Shown here piece by piece: positions 1 to 15,862 of a stretch of 64,000 nucleotides of DNA. Made by a program: the position numbers and the translations under genes. The stretch is from Verticillium longisporum (taxonomy: Eukaryota; Ascomycota; Sordariomycetes; Glomerellales; Plectosphaerellaceae). The stretch is taken from the NCBI GenBank assembly GCA_019188255.1, contig JAETXT010000011.1:1178001-1242000 (forward strand), in the 5' to 3' direction. The notes beneath the pieces were generated by a model. It worked only from the letters and a program-made list of their open reading frames with translations, was not told where the DNA came from and ran no database searches. How positions within the stretch are numbered: the stretch's first letter is position 1; every line of letters starts with the position of its first letter.

Positions 1-1960
1 GTTCCTTTATAGGGTTATACTTTAATTTAAGTATATTATTAAATAGTATTATAATAATAGTAATAATTATAATAATTAAGAATAGATAGTAATATAAAAT
101 AATTTTCCTTATTAATTCTTAGGCTTCTCTTTATTATATAAACTTAATTTTCTTCTTCTTTATATAGCTATATATTATTAGGTTTTCGCTTATTATATAA
201 TAATTTAATAATTATATTATTATAATTATATATTATAAGATCCTTTTATACTTTTATATTTAAATCTCTATTACTATTATATTAAACGTTACTCTTTATT
301 TTAATAATACTTATCTATTTAATCCTAACTCCGATTAAGAAGTAGATAATCGCTTAGCTATTTCGGAGCTTTAATACCCTCTTTATAAATATTATTTTAG
401 TAAATTAGCCTCTTAGCTTAATATAGAGTATATAGTTAATTATTTATCTAGTAAATATATTTACTATAAATATAATAAAGGAGCTTATCTCTTTATAAAT
501 TTATTAAAACTTTCCCTTATTATTTATTAATATAATTAGATTCCTAAGCCTCTTTAAAAATTAGCTTAATATATTTAGTATTATATATTAGTTAATATAA
601 TAGAGAATAATATAATTAATTTAATAAATTATAATTCCGAAATAGTATATTTATTATTTCGCTTAATTAATAGAATTAATTAAATACTTTAAGAAGATAC
701 TTTATTTAAATATTAACCCTTCTTATTATAGCTAGTACTATAATATTATAAATTATAATAGCGTTTTTAGGTTCTTCTTTATTAATTAGAATAATATCTC
801 CTTATTAAGACCTCTTTAACTTATATTCTTTTATCTCTCTAGCTTTATTATTCTATAAGTTTTTATTAATCTTTTTATAAATCTTTATTAATTAACTTTT
901 ATAAATAAAGCCTTTATCTATTAATATTATAGAGGAGGCTATTATTATATATTAGCTTATATATATTATTTATTATAAAGAAGTTAATATTCTCGATTTT
1001 ATTATATATAATTAAGAGGTTAAATTATATAATTAGCCCTTAGAGGGCGAAGAAGATAATAAATAGAATAAGACTTTATATAATATAAATAAGATCCTCT
1101 TTAATATAAACTTCTCCTCCTTCTTCTTAGAAGAGGCTCTAAATAATAATACTTTAATATATCTTTACTTTTTAATAATATATTACCCTAATTATAGTTC
1201 TATTAATTATCCTTTATCTTATACTTCTTAATATTTTATTATTACTATAGAGGATATTACTATTAAGAAGAAGGCTAATACTAAAAAGAAGAAGACCGAA
1301 GTAATTATAAAGAAGAAAGCTATTATTATTATTAAAGTATTAGTAAAGGCTATTAAAGAGAAAGCTATTAAGGAGAAATAGCTTACTATTATTAAAATTA
1401 AGCTTATTAAAGCTTAAGAAGTACTTTATATTATAAATATAGCCCTTAAAATATTAGAAATCTTAGAAATTAATAATAATAATAAGTATATTAATAAACC
1501 TAATCTATTAATATTATCGTTTTCTAAACGTTTAGCTTCCTATAATATTTCCTCTACTCCTTTAATAAATAACTTTAATCTTTTTAAATATATTAAAGAT
1601 AATATTAATAATATCTTTACTTATCCTCTAGATAATAATCTCCTCCTTTCCTATAATAAGGATAAAAGTAAAAGTAAGGCTATAGCTCTTATAGTAACTA
1701 TTAATCGCTATATTCCTATTAATAATTATCCTTATAATATATTATTACCCCCTATTCCTTTAATAAAGGCTTCTAGTTTAATTATCTAATCTAGTAGACT
1801 ATCTAAGATATATCCTATAGCTAAGGTAGCCTATATTCCTATAATAGCTTTATTAAAGTATCCTATAGCCTTAATTGCCCCTAGCCCCCCCCTAGCGAAG
1901 AAGGTATATTAGATACCTTAGAAGGTTCTTTATAGTATTAGATTAATTAATATTATAGAT

Positions 1961-2100
1961 GCGAGTAGTGCAGCATAGCCACTGCACTAAAAGGTCTAGC
2001 TAACCCAGGGTCTCTGGATTAGCTGGATGCTACGCCTATAAGGCCAGGTCTTCGCAGTTCATAACTCTGTTATATAGGCCATTAACCCTATATAACTAAG
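1961..2100. other. Short non-RIPed island with two hairpins
   Basis: About 140 bases inside the RIP block keep normal GC and many CpA/TpG dinucleotides. Two adjacent inverted repeats are visible: AGTGCAG at 1967-1973 pairs with CTGCACT at 1982-1988, and AGCTAACCCAG at 1998-2008 pairs with CTGGATTAGCT at 2014-2024 with one mismatch. It could be part of a long terminal repeat, a short structured repeat, or sequence inserted after RIP ended. I do not recognise a known RNA family in it. Confidence 0.5.
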
Positions 2101-2399
2101 TAGGTATATAATAATTAATCTATCTATATATAGTAGTTATACTTCGGGCAGTTAATTAGTAATCTTACTTTAAAATAAAGTACTTAGTAGCTTTACTAGT
2201 AATAGTAGCGAAGAAGAGGATTAACTTATTAATAAGCTTTTATTTATTATATTAAATAAGGGTTAAGAATAATATAATAGGTTTCCTTAAATAATATTAA
2301 TCTTAATAATAGCTATTATTAAATATTATTATAATAATTAATTAGTAAATGAATATTATTATTATAGGCCTAATATTAATATTTTTTATTCTATTATAT

Positions 2400-5300
2400 T
2401 AGTTTTTTCTTAAATAGTTTTATTATTTTACCCTTTTATATACTTTTAATTACTTATTTTATTATTTATATTTATACTTTTAATATTTTTTATACCTCTT
2501 TAAGGTTTAAATTATATTTTCTAAATAGCTTTCTAGCTCCTAAGTATTATATTTAATTAATTAGCTTATCTATTTATTAAATAGAAATTCTATCCTTAAT
2601 CCTTTTTATAAGCTATAATATCTTCGAGTTTTTATTCCTTTTATTCCTTTTCTAATATAGGGAAATAAGCTAATTATTTAATATCTATTTAATAAATATA
2701 TTAAGGTTCTAAGGAAGATATTAGGAAGATATTATATATTCTAGTATAGGTTTTAGGAAGTAATACTTAATAGGCTTATTTACTTACCTTCTTTATAATC
2801 CTTATTTAGATATATTTAGATATAAGCTTTCTATTCGATTTAAAGCGAAAGTTCCTTATAGAGAGACCTATAATATCTCCGATATTAAAAACCTTGAAGG
2901 TATACTTCTTATTATAATAGAGAGCGTAGATATATATTATATATTATTAGTTTTCGTTAATTAATTAGCGAATAACTATAATCTTTTTAATCCTCTCTTT
3001 TATACTTTTAACCTTAATATCATTTCTTAAGGCTATATAATCGATTATCCTTAGATAGTACCTATATAGAGCCTTAAATAGTAAAATATTAATAATATTA
3101 TATATACTATTATTATAAGAGAATTCTATTTCTTTTAAATAGTATAGCTATTCCTTTAGTATTTAAATATTAATATAATAAAGGTATTTTTCTAGTATTT
3201 AATAGGTTCTCTCTATCTATCTATCTATTTATAGGGAATAGGCTATAAATAAATAGCATTTAATTGCTCCTTCTTAGTAGAATTCCTCTTAGAGTTAATT
3301 AATAAAGAGCTTATCCCTATTATTTATAATACCTTCTAAGCTCTTAAATCGGTATTCTATTTTTTTATAAAGAATAGTATTTAAGCTTATAACTATAAGT
3401 ATTTTATAAATTACTAAGAATTAAATAGCTTTTATAAAATAATTTATAATAATAAAGATAGAATTATATTCTAGATTATTATCCTTTATTATTAATATTA
3501 GCTTTATAATAAAGTCTAAGGAGATCTCTTAGAAAGAGTATAATAGAAGTAATAGTAATTATAGCTTCCTATATAGTTTATACTAGAGTATTTATATCCT
3601 TTAATATATTAAGTATTTAATAATATATTAATATATATCTATTACTATATTTTCCTAATAGTAACTTTCTCCTAAATAGATTAAAGGTCTTATTTACCTC
3701 TATATATACTATTTATAGATTATTATAATACTATTTTAATAGCTCTTTATAAAGAATCCCTTATAATAGGATAATAAGTTATTCTTTAAAGAAGAAGGTA
3801 TTTTACTTATTTAAAATATACTTTATTCTTCTTATAATTTATTAATTTATATTCTCCTTTTAGAAAAAGTATTCTATATTAATAGTTTATAGACCTTTAA
3901 TTAAATTCTTAAATTCTAAAATAGAAATAAGCTTTAATATTATTTTATTCTTTATAAGCTCTTTTATAATAGAATATAGAATATATTAATCTAGAATAAT
4001 AACCTTAAACTCTCTTAAGTCCTTAGACTCTATTTAAGTAATCTCTTAGCGAATTATTATTAATTTCTTAATTTTAGTTTTTTACTTTTAAAGTTAAAAA
4101 AGAGCTTCTTTCTTCGCTTTTTTCTTAATAATAATATAAATATATTTTACTCTTTATTTAAAGGGTAAAGTCCCCTTTTCCCTAGAACTATAATATTATT
4201 CTAATATAGGGATAGGCTTCTATCTTTATAGAGTTATTTTTATAATTTAGATATAAGCTCTATTTATAATATCCTTTAGCTTAATCTTAATGATAGTTTA
4301 TTAAATATCTATAGCTAGGTCTTCTATTAATTATAGCTTTTTAGATAAAATAGGAAGTATATTATTTATTAATATTTATTCCTTTATATAGTTTAATTAC
4401 TTTAAGAGGCTATTAGCTAGGTTTATAACTATAAGCTAATATTCGATTTTAAAATTAAAAGATAATAATCTATATATTTATTATATAAACTTATTTTAAA
4501 GGTCTTTTATTAATATTTATATAATACTTTTAAGAGCTTAGTAATTAATTAATATAATAAAAACCTATTCTATACTTTCTAGATAATAGTATTAATATTT
4601 AAAGCTCTCTATAATTATAAATAATTCTTATTATTTAATACTTTATTATTATTTAATTAATAATAACTTCTATAAATAATAAATAATAGGCTTCTATTTA
4701 TTTTTATATTTTTAGCTAAGGATCCTTAAAATAGTATTATTAAATATATTAATCTTATTAATAATATATTAATCTTAATTTAACCTTCTAATATATAGTC
4801 CTAATATTTTAAAATTATAATAATAATAAATATAAATTTTAATTATTTAAATACCTTCTAAGCCTTAGATAGCTATTTAAATAGCCCTTTCTTAACTCTT
4901 AAAATACTCCTTTTTAATAGAGCGGATAGAGGTATTATTATTTTTAAATAGCCTTTTATAAACTATTTATAGAAGTTTATAAAGCTAAGGAATATTTATA
5001 TATCTTTAAAGGATTCTAAAGGTTATTATTTAATTATAGCTTAAATATAGTTTAGATCTATAATTATATTTTCTTTTAAGATTATAATTCCTAGGAATTA
5101 TATTTTATCTTAATAAAATAGGTATTTTAATTATTTAATAAAGAGCTCGAAATCCTAAAGTCTTTTTAAGATTTATTAAAAGTAAGCTATATATTCCTCC
5201 TTTATTTATAAATAGATTAATATATTATTTAAATAAATAATATAGAAATTATTTAATAATTTAATAATTATTTAATAAATATATACTTAGAAAGTAATAG

Positions 5301-5900
5301 GAGTATTTATTAATTTAAATAATTTTATAATATATTTATAATATTTATATCTTATTTAAAAAGCTATTTTCTATTAATCGTTTTTCTTAATATAAATCTA
5401 ATAATAAATATCCTAGATATCGATTTTAGAAAAGTATTTTATTTCTATAAAGTAATTTAAAAGTTTATTAATTAATAGGAAAAGGTAATAGTTCTTTATT
5501 ATAATTATATTAAAACTTTAATAATTTATATATAAATATAAGCTCTTATCCTTCTTTAATATAAATAGAATTAAAGCTTTTATAGAGCTAATAGACTTTT
5601 TAATCCTCTTTATAGTTTCCTTTTCTATAATATAATAATAGAGCTCTTCTAATTACTTTTATAATAATAAGTAAATAAAGCTATAAAGGGGTTTAGCTCC
5701 TTCTTTTAAGTTTATTAAGTATTCTATATCTTTTAATATTAATAGTTCCTTTATTAAGTCTTTAGAGAAAATATCTTTAAATTTAATAAATTCTATAAGA
5801 AGTATTTTAGCTTACCTTTTATCTAGGGGTAAGTCGTTAATAATAGGGATAATTATATTAAATATTATTATTATAGTTTAAATAATATAAGTAATATAGG
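2400..5900 (-). mobile_element. Decayed Ty3/gypsy chromovirus (pol region)
   Basis: Read on the minus strand, RIP-mutated but recognisable pol domains follow in Ty3/gypsy order. Near 5760-5640 is the segment just before the reverse transcriptase (…LKEGAKPLYS…LEEL with stops). Near 5245-5165 lies the catalytic box, now YLNNILIY where the family has YLDDILIY, so both aspartates are changed by G-to-A mutation. Around 4640-4380 is RNase H and the connection segment. Near 3530-3500 is EISLDFIIKL, the first-aspartate region of the integrase core. At about 2640-2500 a chromodomain-like segment follows, which places it in the chromoviruses. Every frame has many stops, so it is dead. I could not find a convincing pair of long terminal repeats; gag was not located and may lie above 5900, possibly beyond the Fot1-like insertion. 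Confidence 0.85.
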
Positions 5901-6784
5901 CCTTAGCTTTATCCTTAATTAATATCTTTATAAATTCTTTTAAATCTATATTTAATATATAGCTCTAAATAAAGGATTAAGTAGAGGTATCTATTTAAAT
6001 ACCTTCCTTCCCTATACTATTATTAAATAGGAGTATATAGCTAGACCCTTTAAGCTATTCTATATATATAAATAGCTAATATAGTAATTAAAGATAGTTC
6101 TATATATCTAAGAGGTAGAAAGAGAATATAAATATCCTATAATTAATTACTATTTAGCTATTAAATATTTATAATTTAAAGGCTTTTATACTTTCTATTT
6201 CTTATAACTTTTATAATTAAATAAGAATAGAGCTAATAATATCTATTATAATATTAATATCTAGGTTAATAGAGAATTTAATCTCTTTATTTTATTATAG
6301 GATAATTACTAATATTTTAATAATTTTCCTAATATTTATTTTAAATATAATACTATTTAGATTAGGGCTTATATTAAGTTATTTTCCGAGAGCTCTATTA
6401 TTTAAATACCCCTAAATTTAAATAATTATATATTTATAATTATAGCTTTATATCTCTAAGGGTCTAGTTATAAGTAATTTTATATTCAATAGTTAATTTT
6501 ACTATAATAGAAATATTATAGATATTATAGAGGTAGATCCCTAGCCGCTTAATAGTATTCTCGTAGAATATAGATTAAGGTTCTTCTCTTAGTAAGGGGT
6601 AGTCCCTTTTCTATAATATAAAGGTCGCCCTCTTTTTATAGGCGATTAGTTTTATAGGCTTTCCTTCTAAAGTCCCCTAAATATAAGTATTATATTATAT
6701 TAATTATTATAATTCGATTAAGAATAAATTTATTTCCTATTTTCTTATTATTTATTCTATAATTAATTAAGATCCTATATTCTC

Positions 6785-6853
6785 TAATATATATTATAGG
6801 CGAGTAGCCTATATAGGCGAGTAGCCTACCTACCTCGAGTTTTTCAACTATTT
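6785..6853 (+). repeat. Left terminal inverted repeat of Fot1-like element
   Basis: Sixty-nine bases that match the reverse complement of 8581-8649 with about one mismatch. It contains a 14-base direct repeat (TAGGCGAGTAGCCT at 6797-6810 and 6814-6827), a sub-terminal repeat structure that could be a transposase binding site. The repeat has kept its GC-rich core because it contains no CpA or TpG for RIP to act on. Confidence 0.93.
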
Positions 6854-8580
6854 ATCTTTTAAATACGATTATTCTATTAATAGAAATAGAAATGCTTTTA
6901 AAAGAAAGTTAAGTACTCCTTATACTTAAAATAATAAAAAAAGATATATCGCTTTCCGCTAAGTATACTATATCGAGTTTTAATATCCTATGAATAATTC
7001 TCCGATAATGAAATATAAGTATACCTTTATAATATAATAGCCCTCTAAATTTAATGAAATTAGACGAAAACGAAGAATAAATAGTTATAAAATATATATT
7101 CGATATAGATTCCTAAATAGACCCTCTTAGGCTAAAGGATATAATTATAATAGCGAATATTCTCCTTAAAAAGTATAATATACTATTTATTAAGATTAAT
7201 TAAATAATATTATTTATTAAAGGATAATTTAAGCTCTAGATATATTTCTTATATTTATATAATTATAAAAAAGCCCTATACAAAGATCTAATTATAATAA
7301 ATATATAATTTAAGACTATAAGAGATATAATTATAAAATATAGTATTATTAAATCTAATATCTATAATTTCGATAAGATTAGTTTCTAAATAGGAATTAT
7401 TAATAGTAGAGTAATCGTTATAAGCTCTGAAAAATATATTAATATAAAGAAGAAATAGCTAGGTAATCAGGAATAGGTTACTATTATTTAAAGTATTAAT
7501 ATAATAGGATTCTATATCCTACTATTTATCGTCTTTTCTAATAAATATTATTTCTTAATTTAATATAAAGATTATATAATTCCTTATAATTAGAAGCTTA
7601 TAATATCTCTAAATAATTAGATAATAAATAAAATTAATCTAAATTATCTTAGATATTTCGACAAATATACTAAAAGTATTACTTTATTATTATATTATCT
7701 TCTTATCCTAGATAGCTATGAAAGTTATATCTCTAAGCTTTTTAGAAAATATATATTAGAAAATAATATCCTTATATTTTATATACCTCTTTATTTATTA
7801 TATTTATTTTAATTCTTAATATTAGCTATTTTAGATTATTAAAGAAAGTATATAATTAGTAAATCGAGGAAAGAATAAAGGCTAATATATTATATATTAA
7901 TAAAGAAGATTTTCTATTTATATTTTGTAATTATTTATTAGATTTTAATAACCGAAAAAAACGTATAGGGAGGTTTTCGAAGGTTAGGATTTATACCTTT
8001 TAATCCTGAATCGGTTCTATTAAAGCTAGATATTTATTTATTAATACTAATTTTTCTATTATCGTCCTATAGCTTATTATAACCTTAGATAAATTAGATA
8101 TCTATAATTATTTAAAAAGCTAATTTATAATCTAAATTAATTAAAAATTAAATCTCCTATTATTAAGGAAGCTCTTTAATATTAATTCTTAATACTATTA
8201 ACTAATTTATAAAAGGGGCGTAAATAATTATATATTATTATACCCTTATAGGTTAAGAGAAGAAATATCTTTATAATAAGAATATAGTATTAAGTTAGTA
8301 TTATAGAACTAAAAAAGTATAACTTAGATTTAGAGGAAGTATAATATAAGCCGATAAGTAAGACTAGAACTCTTAGAGAGAGGTAAATACTTAGATAATA
8401 GAAGAAATGCATTGAAATCCGAGTATAGTAAATCGCTCTACGCTAAAGAAACGGAGCTATAATATATATAGAAAGATTAATTATAATATAAGAACTTACT
8501 AATAAGTTATATTAGAATTAGATAATAGTAATAAGTAAATTTTAAATTAATCTAATATCTTATTATTAAGTTATTAATTG

Positions 8581-8649
8581 AAATAGTTGAAAAAGTCGAG
8601 GTAGGTAGCCTACTCGCCTATATAGGCTACTCGCCTATAATATATATTA
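8581..8649 (-). repeat. Right terminal inverted repeat of Fot1-like element
   Basis: Reverse complement of 6785-6853, including the duplicated GGCGAGTAGCCT core. The outer end is TA, which would be the target-site dinucleotide. Confidence 0.93.
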
Positions 8650-9660
8650 GGCCTTATAAGCGATTATTCTAATATCTTTAATAGAAATATATTATTCTAT
8701 TAACTTATCCTATATAAAGTAAAGGAATTACTAGAAATATTTAAAAGTATATTCTTTATTATAGTCTATATTTTCGCTAAATAATTAATAAATACTTTCT
8801 TAATAATTAAAGAATATTAAAAGGGAGATATCTCTATTATCTTTAAAGTATATAATTATTTTTAATAAATTAGGTTTTATAGATCCTTTAAAAAGTATTT
8901 TCATTTTATAAAGCTTTAAAAGTCCCTTTAATAGATATTTATATTATTAATATTAAAATCCTTTTAATAAATTATTTTAAGGTTTTATATATAATTTTAC
9001 TATATTATTTAAAGAATATAAATAAATTTAATTATTAATTATTTAAAAATTTAAATTATATTTATATTAAATTAAAAAATATTATTAGCTTTAATAATAA
9101 TAAATTAATTATTAATTTAAATAATAATAATATCTTCTTTAAATATTTTATAATTATAAATAAAAAGCTTATTATAATTCTTTATAATTAGAATATATTT
9201 AATAAAATATTAGATTAGAAATTCATTCTCTAGCCTTTATTCTCGGAATTCCTTAATTAGAGCTTAGAATATTTATAATTAAAGTTCTATTTATTAAGAA
9301 AGCTCTTTAATATCTAATAATAGTTTAATAAAAACGATCCTAATATAAATATAATCTTTCTATTATATCTATTTCTTAATAATTCTAATAATATCTTTAT
9401 TAGCTAATTATTTAATTATTAATTATTATAATAAATAATTCGCTTCTAAGTCTTAATATATTTAATTTAATCTATTATTTAATTTAATCTAATTCTAGAT
9501 TATAGAAATTAAAGAATATAAAGGTATTAAGCTAAGGGCTTTAATTAGGGAAAGTAGATAGTTTAGATTTTAATTAGTATATTAGTATTATAACTTTAAT
9601 TTATTAAGGCTATTATATATAGCCTTAACTTTACTTATAAACTATATCTTATTACCGATC

Positions 9661-10302
9661 TATCGGCGATAAGTCGCCGCTTAACGTCTAACGTTCAACT
9701 CCTTATACGGGGTCATTAGATCATAGCCACCCTGCTTCCTTAGTTATTATAGTCCCCTAGTCAATTTACAACCTATTATAAATTAAACTCTTCTTCCTAC
9801 TATAGTAGTTTTTATCTCTTAGAGGAGGTTAAGTATAGAAAAGCTATATATATTCTATAGCTATTCTATAGAGTGGGAGGGTCCCTAGAACTAAGCTCGA
9901 GGAGGCACTGAGCGTACTTTCCACCTGGCACCAGGTGAGTGCCACTGACCAAGTGAATGCCACCACCAATATCATGTACTAAATTTCCCCCAATCCTTGT
10001 ATAAGCTTGGGCCACCCATATGCGAGAGCTCCCAGATGTGGGGCTAAGTACAGCTGTCCTGAACTACCTTACGGGAACTGACTGTTCCATGTTCGTAGCC
10101 AAGGCTGTAACGCAACTCGACCCCCTTCGTGCTCAGTTCAATACGAAGTCGCAGCTCAACTGCATGCTGCCGCAGGATATCCCCCTCTACTTCGAGCCTT
10201 CCTTCTGGGTATCAACGATACTCCACCACGAGACGAAAGGTTGGCAACCTATCCATCAAGTCAACCACGGCAATTCTAAGTGCGCCTTTCTGGACGTCCA
10301 CC
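9661..10302. other. RIP boundary and SEC23 upstream region
   Basis: GC content rises from the decayed block to normal over about 250 bases. The segment 9650-9760 already contains CpA/TpG and so marks where RIP faded. From about 9900 to the SEC23 start there is no coding signal that I trust; it should hold the SEC23 promoter and 5' leader. The transposon block therefore ends only about 0.4-0.6 kb from an essential gene. Confidence 0.6.
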
Positions 10303-12975
<2,673 letters not shown>

Positions 12976-13718
12976 CTTCGGGCTGTGTGATCAAGCGGAG
13001 GTGAATGTGTATCTGAACAGCATGCAATACAGATGATAAATCGAGACACCCAGTTTCATTCATTGCAATGTCGGGAAGATGTTGTCCGTGATGATATTGA
13101 CCAGTGAATGATGTGGCTTTGAAGACTCTCATTTACCTGGCTAGGTTATATGCATCATCCCTTTGGTGCCGAAATTAAACCTCAGTACATAAACTGATCA
13201 CCGCCTGCCTGAATAGCTCTAATGTGGATCTTGACAGGTCCTCATTCAGGACATGGTTATAGCGGGTAGGTCTATTAAAAACAAGTAATATATAGGCATA
13301 TAGATGTACTGTTCGTTATATCCTTTAATTTAATTGGCGATATATATTTTCTGCTACTTGGCTGTCGATCATATGAAGTACTGAGGTTTAATTTCGGCAT
13401 CAAAGGGATGCAGCAAGCACTCATCAACAAGCGCAAGGTAGGAGAAGGAACAAGTAGCACCATAATAGCGGCCACATGGGCATGGGCTGTCAAAGCTGCG
13501 AGTACAATTCGCACGTGATCAGGCCGTTTCCCCCCACTGGCAACAGCCCCCTGTCAATGTGCCAGGCGAGCCCCGCAAATTCCTAGGGTTTCCACGCACC
13601 AACTATCCACCTAGCAGAAAGAGGGCAGATCTCAGTCATTATTTTTTCCTGAGATTCGCTCGGGCTTTTCTTCATTACCCTTCCTCCATCACCCCAGACC
13701 AGGTCGACAGTAGCCATC
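12976..13718. other. SEC23-RPL12 intergenic region
   Basis: No gene seen. It contains the SEC23 3' end, an inverted-repeat element (13157-13409) and, before the RPL12 start, a pyrimidine-rich leader of the kind common in fungal ribosomal protein genes. Confidence 0.6.
13157..13409. repeat. 253-base element with 32-base inverted repeats
   Basis: The 32 bases at 13157-13188 and at 13378-13409 are reverse complements with a single mismatch. They flank about 190 bases whose middle part (around 13270-13350) is AT-rich. The arrangement resembles a non-autonomous miniature transposon (MITE) or a solo inverted duplication. No clear target-site duplication is visible, and no coding sequence is present. 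Confidence 0.6.
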
Positions 13719-14483
<765 letters not shown>

Positions 14484-15862
14484 GAGTACCTCTTTGGCCA
14501 ACGATGAATTTCGCATGACTATGGAGTTACGGGGAATGGTTCGAAAGAGTCCTTTGGCGGACTCGTATCTTCTCAATAAAATTCCCGACCCATCATGACC
14601 GGGTGCCCATGAGCTACCACGTTCTGAAACAACATGCGAACCGATTGACTGCGCCCTCTTGGCTTATCGACGCCTTATGGGCACGTCATCTGGGTAAGAA
14701 TGAATCTTTGTGCAATACTGGAATGCATTTCCAGCTTGCACTCGATCTGCGAGAAGGAGGAATCGCGCACCCGCACTGAACCAGTACCACGGACTGTTGC
14801 TACCCTTCTTCCAAGGTCCGCAGCCCAACGGTGTTCATGCCGTCTGATGGCAACTTTATGCAACACCTAGAACTTTTGATGTGATTCTGGCTCATGAGTC
14901 GCTACTGAGGCATGGTAAGATCTTCATCGAATAACCTTCGCATCGCGCTGCTGGACTTCCGTAGCCAGCGTCCTCCGCCGCTTGCTTGTCCCGATAGATA
15001 TCCACGCACCGTCGCGACCTACCATGCCTGAAGATTGGAGGCTCTGATTATTCCCCCCGTCGTGGTGAGTTGCTGAAAGTGTTCGCAAGCGATGCTTGTC
15101 CGGCATTTCAACCATGTAGGTTTCCTCTCCTACTGTTTCTGTCGATATTGGACGTGGAGGAACGACCTCCGACGCCTGGCTTGTCAACTACCGCGCGTAA
15201 AACCCATGCATGGTGATTTCGTCAGGTTGCGCTCTTTCCAGTATTATTTTCTGCAATCGACTTCATATCATAATATCTTGTGTAGATCACTTTATGGATG
15301 AATACAAATTGTGACGTGCGCTATTGACCACTGACCTACGTGCCACGCAGCCGAAGTCTGAAGGTTGCTGACTTAAGTACGAAGCTGAGCGGAAGGCTTG
15401 GGCCCCACCCCGTGGCCAACAGCAATAGCGTGATTAGGTAGCTATAGCACCTGCGTATTGATATCACATTAGGTAGGGAGGTAGCGTCTTGTCACCGCAG
15501 TATTCCTGCAGCAACTGATTACCTACGACCCCCCTCCTGAAAACGCCAAATGCTTCCTTGATAGATACTAATCGCTCTACCGCACAACAAAGATCATCAT
15601 CGCCATATATGAGGCCGAAGCTTAGCATCAAGCCAAATCGCGGAAAATTCAACGTCACTGTGTCATCGCACATTATTTGGCACGCAGTTGTCTTGGCGCT
15701 GGCATTGCCGCCGCCGACATGATCCTCTAGATGCAGTCAGCGGCCGTTTCAGCCATGCTTTGATTGATCATCAGGCAATGACAGAACGAACGCTCGAAGT
15801 CGGGAACACGACATTGCTGGTCGCGCCCATCTCTTCCTTCTCGATTCGACTTCCTCATTCCG
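14484..15862. other. RPL12-OGT intergenic region
   Basis: About 1.4 kb without a convincing gene. Only short, overlapping frames without protein-like composition occur on either strand. It must contain the RPL12 terminator and the upstream region of the glycosyltransferase gene. Confidence 0.5.

Larger units (their letters stand above)
6785..8649 (+). mobile_element. Decayed Fot1/pogo-like DNA transposon
   Basis: A 1,865-base element bounded by 69-base terminal inverted repeats, beginning and ending with TA as expected for Tc1/mariner-superfamily insertions. The plus strand between the repeats still reads as a Fot1-type DDE transposase once RIP stops are ignored: YNFDK at 7363-7377 (family YNFDET, first catalytic aspartate), LGNQE near 7460, LLILDSYES near 7695-7725 (second aspartate), and GGFRRLGFIPFNPES near 7969-8013. 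The length matches the usual 1.8-2.0 kb of Fot1 relatives. Many stop codons remove any coding capacity. It sits directly beside the gypsy relic and may be nested in it, but without the gypsy gag or LTR on the far side this is inference. Confidence 0.9.
1..9660. repeat. RIP-saturated AT-rich transposon block
   Basis: The whole stretch is extremely AT-rich and, by eye, contains almost no CpA or TpG dinucleotides, while TpA is abundant. That is the expected end state of repeat-induced point mutation, which turns C:G into T:A in duplicated DNA of ascomycetes. No open reading frame of gene size survives on either strand. Parts can be assigned: a minus-strand gypsy element (about 2400-5900) and a Fot1-like element (6785-8649). 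The segments 1-1960, 5900-6784 and 8650-9660 are clearly decayed repeat DNA too, but I could not assign them; around 1240-1400 the plus strand still reads as a lysine-rich decayed coding frame. GC content recovers between about 9650 and 9900. Confidence 0.93.

Noticed and set aside
2040..2230. Candidate 3' LTR of the gypsy element.
   Set aside because: I looked for a direct-repeat partner at 8650-9660 and found none by eye, so an LTR pair cannot be claimed.
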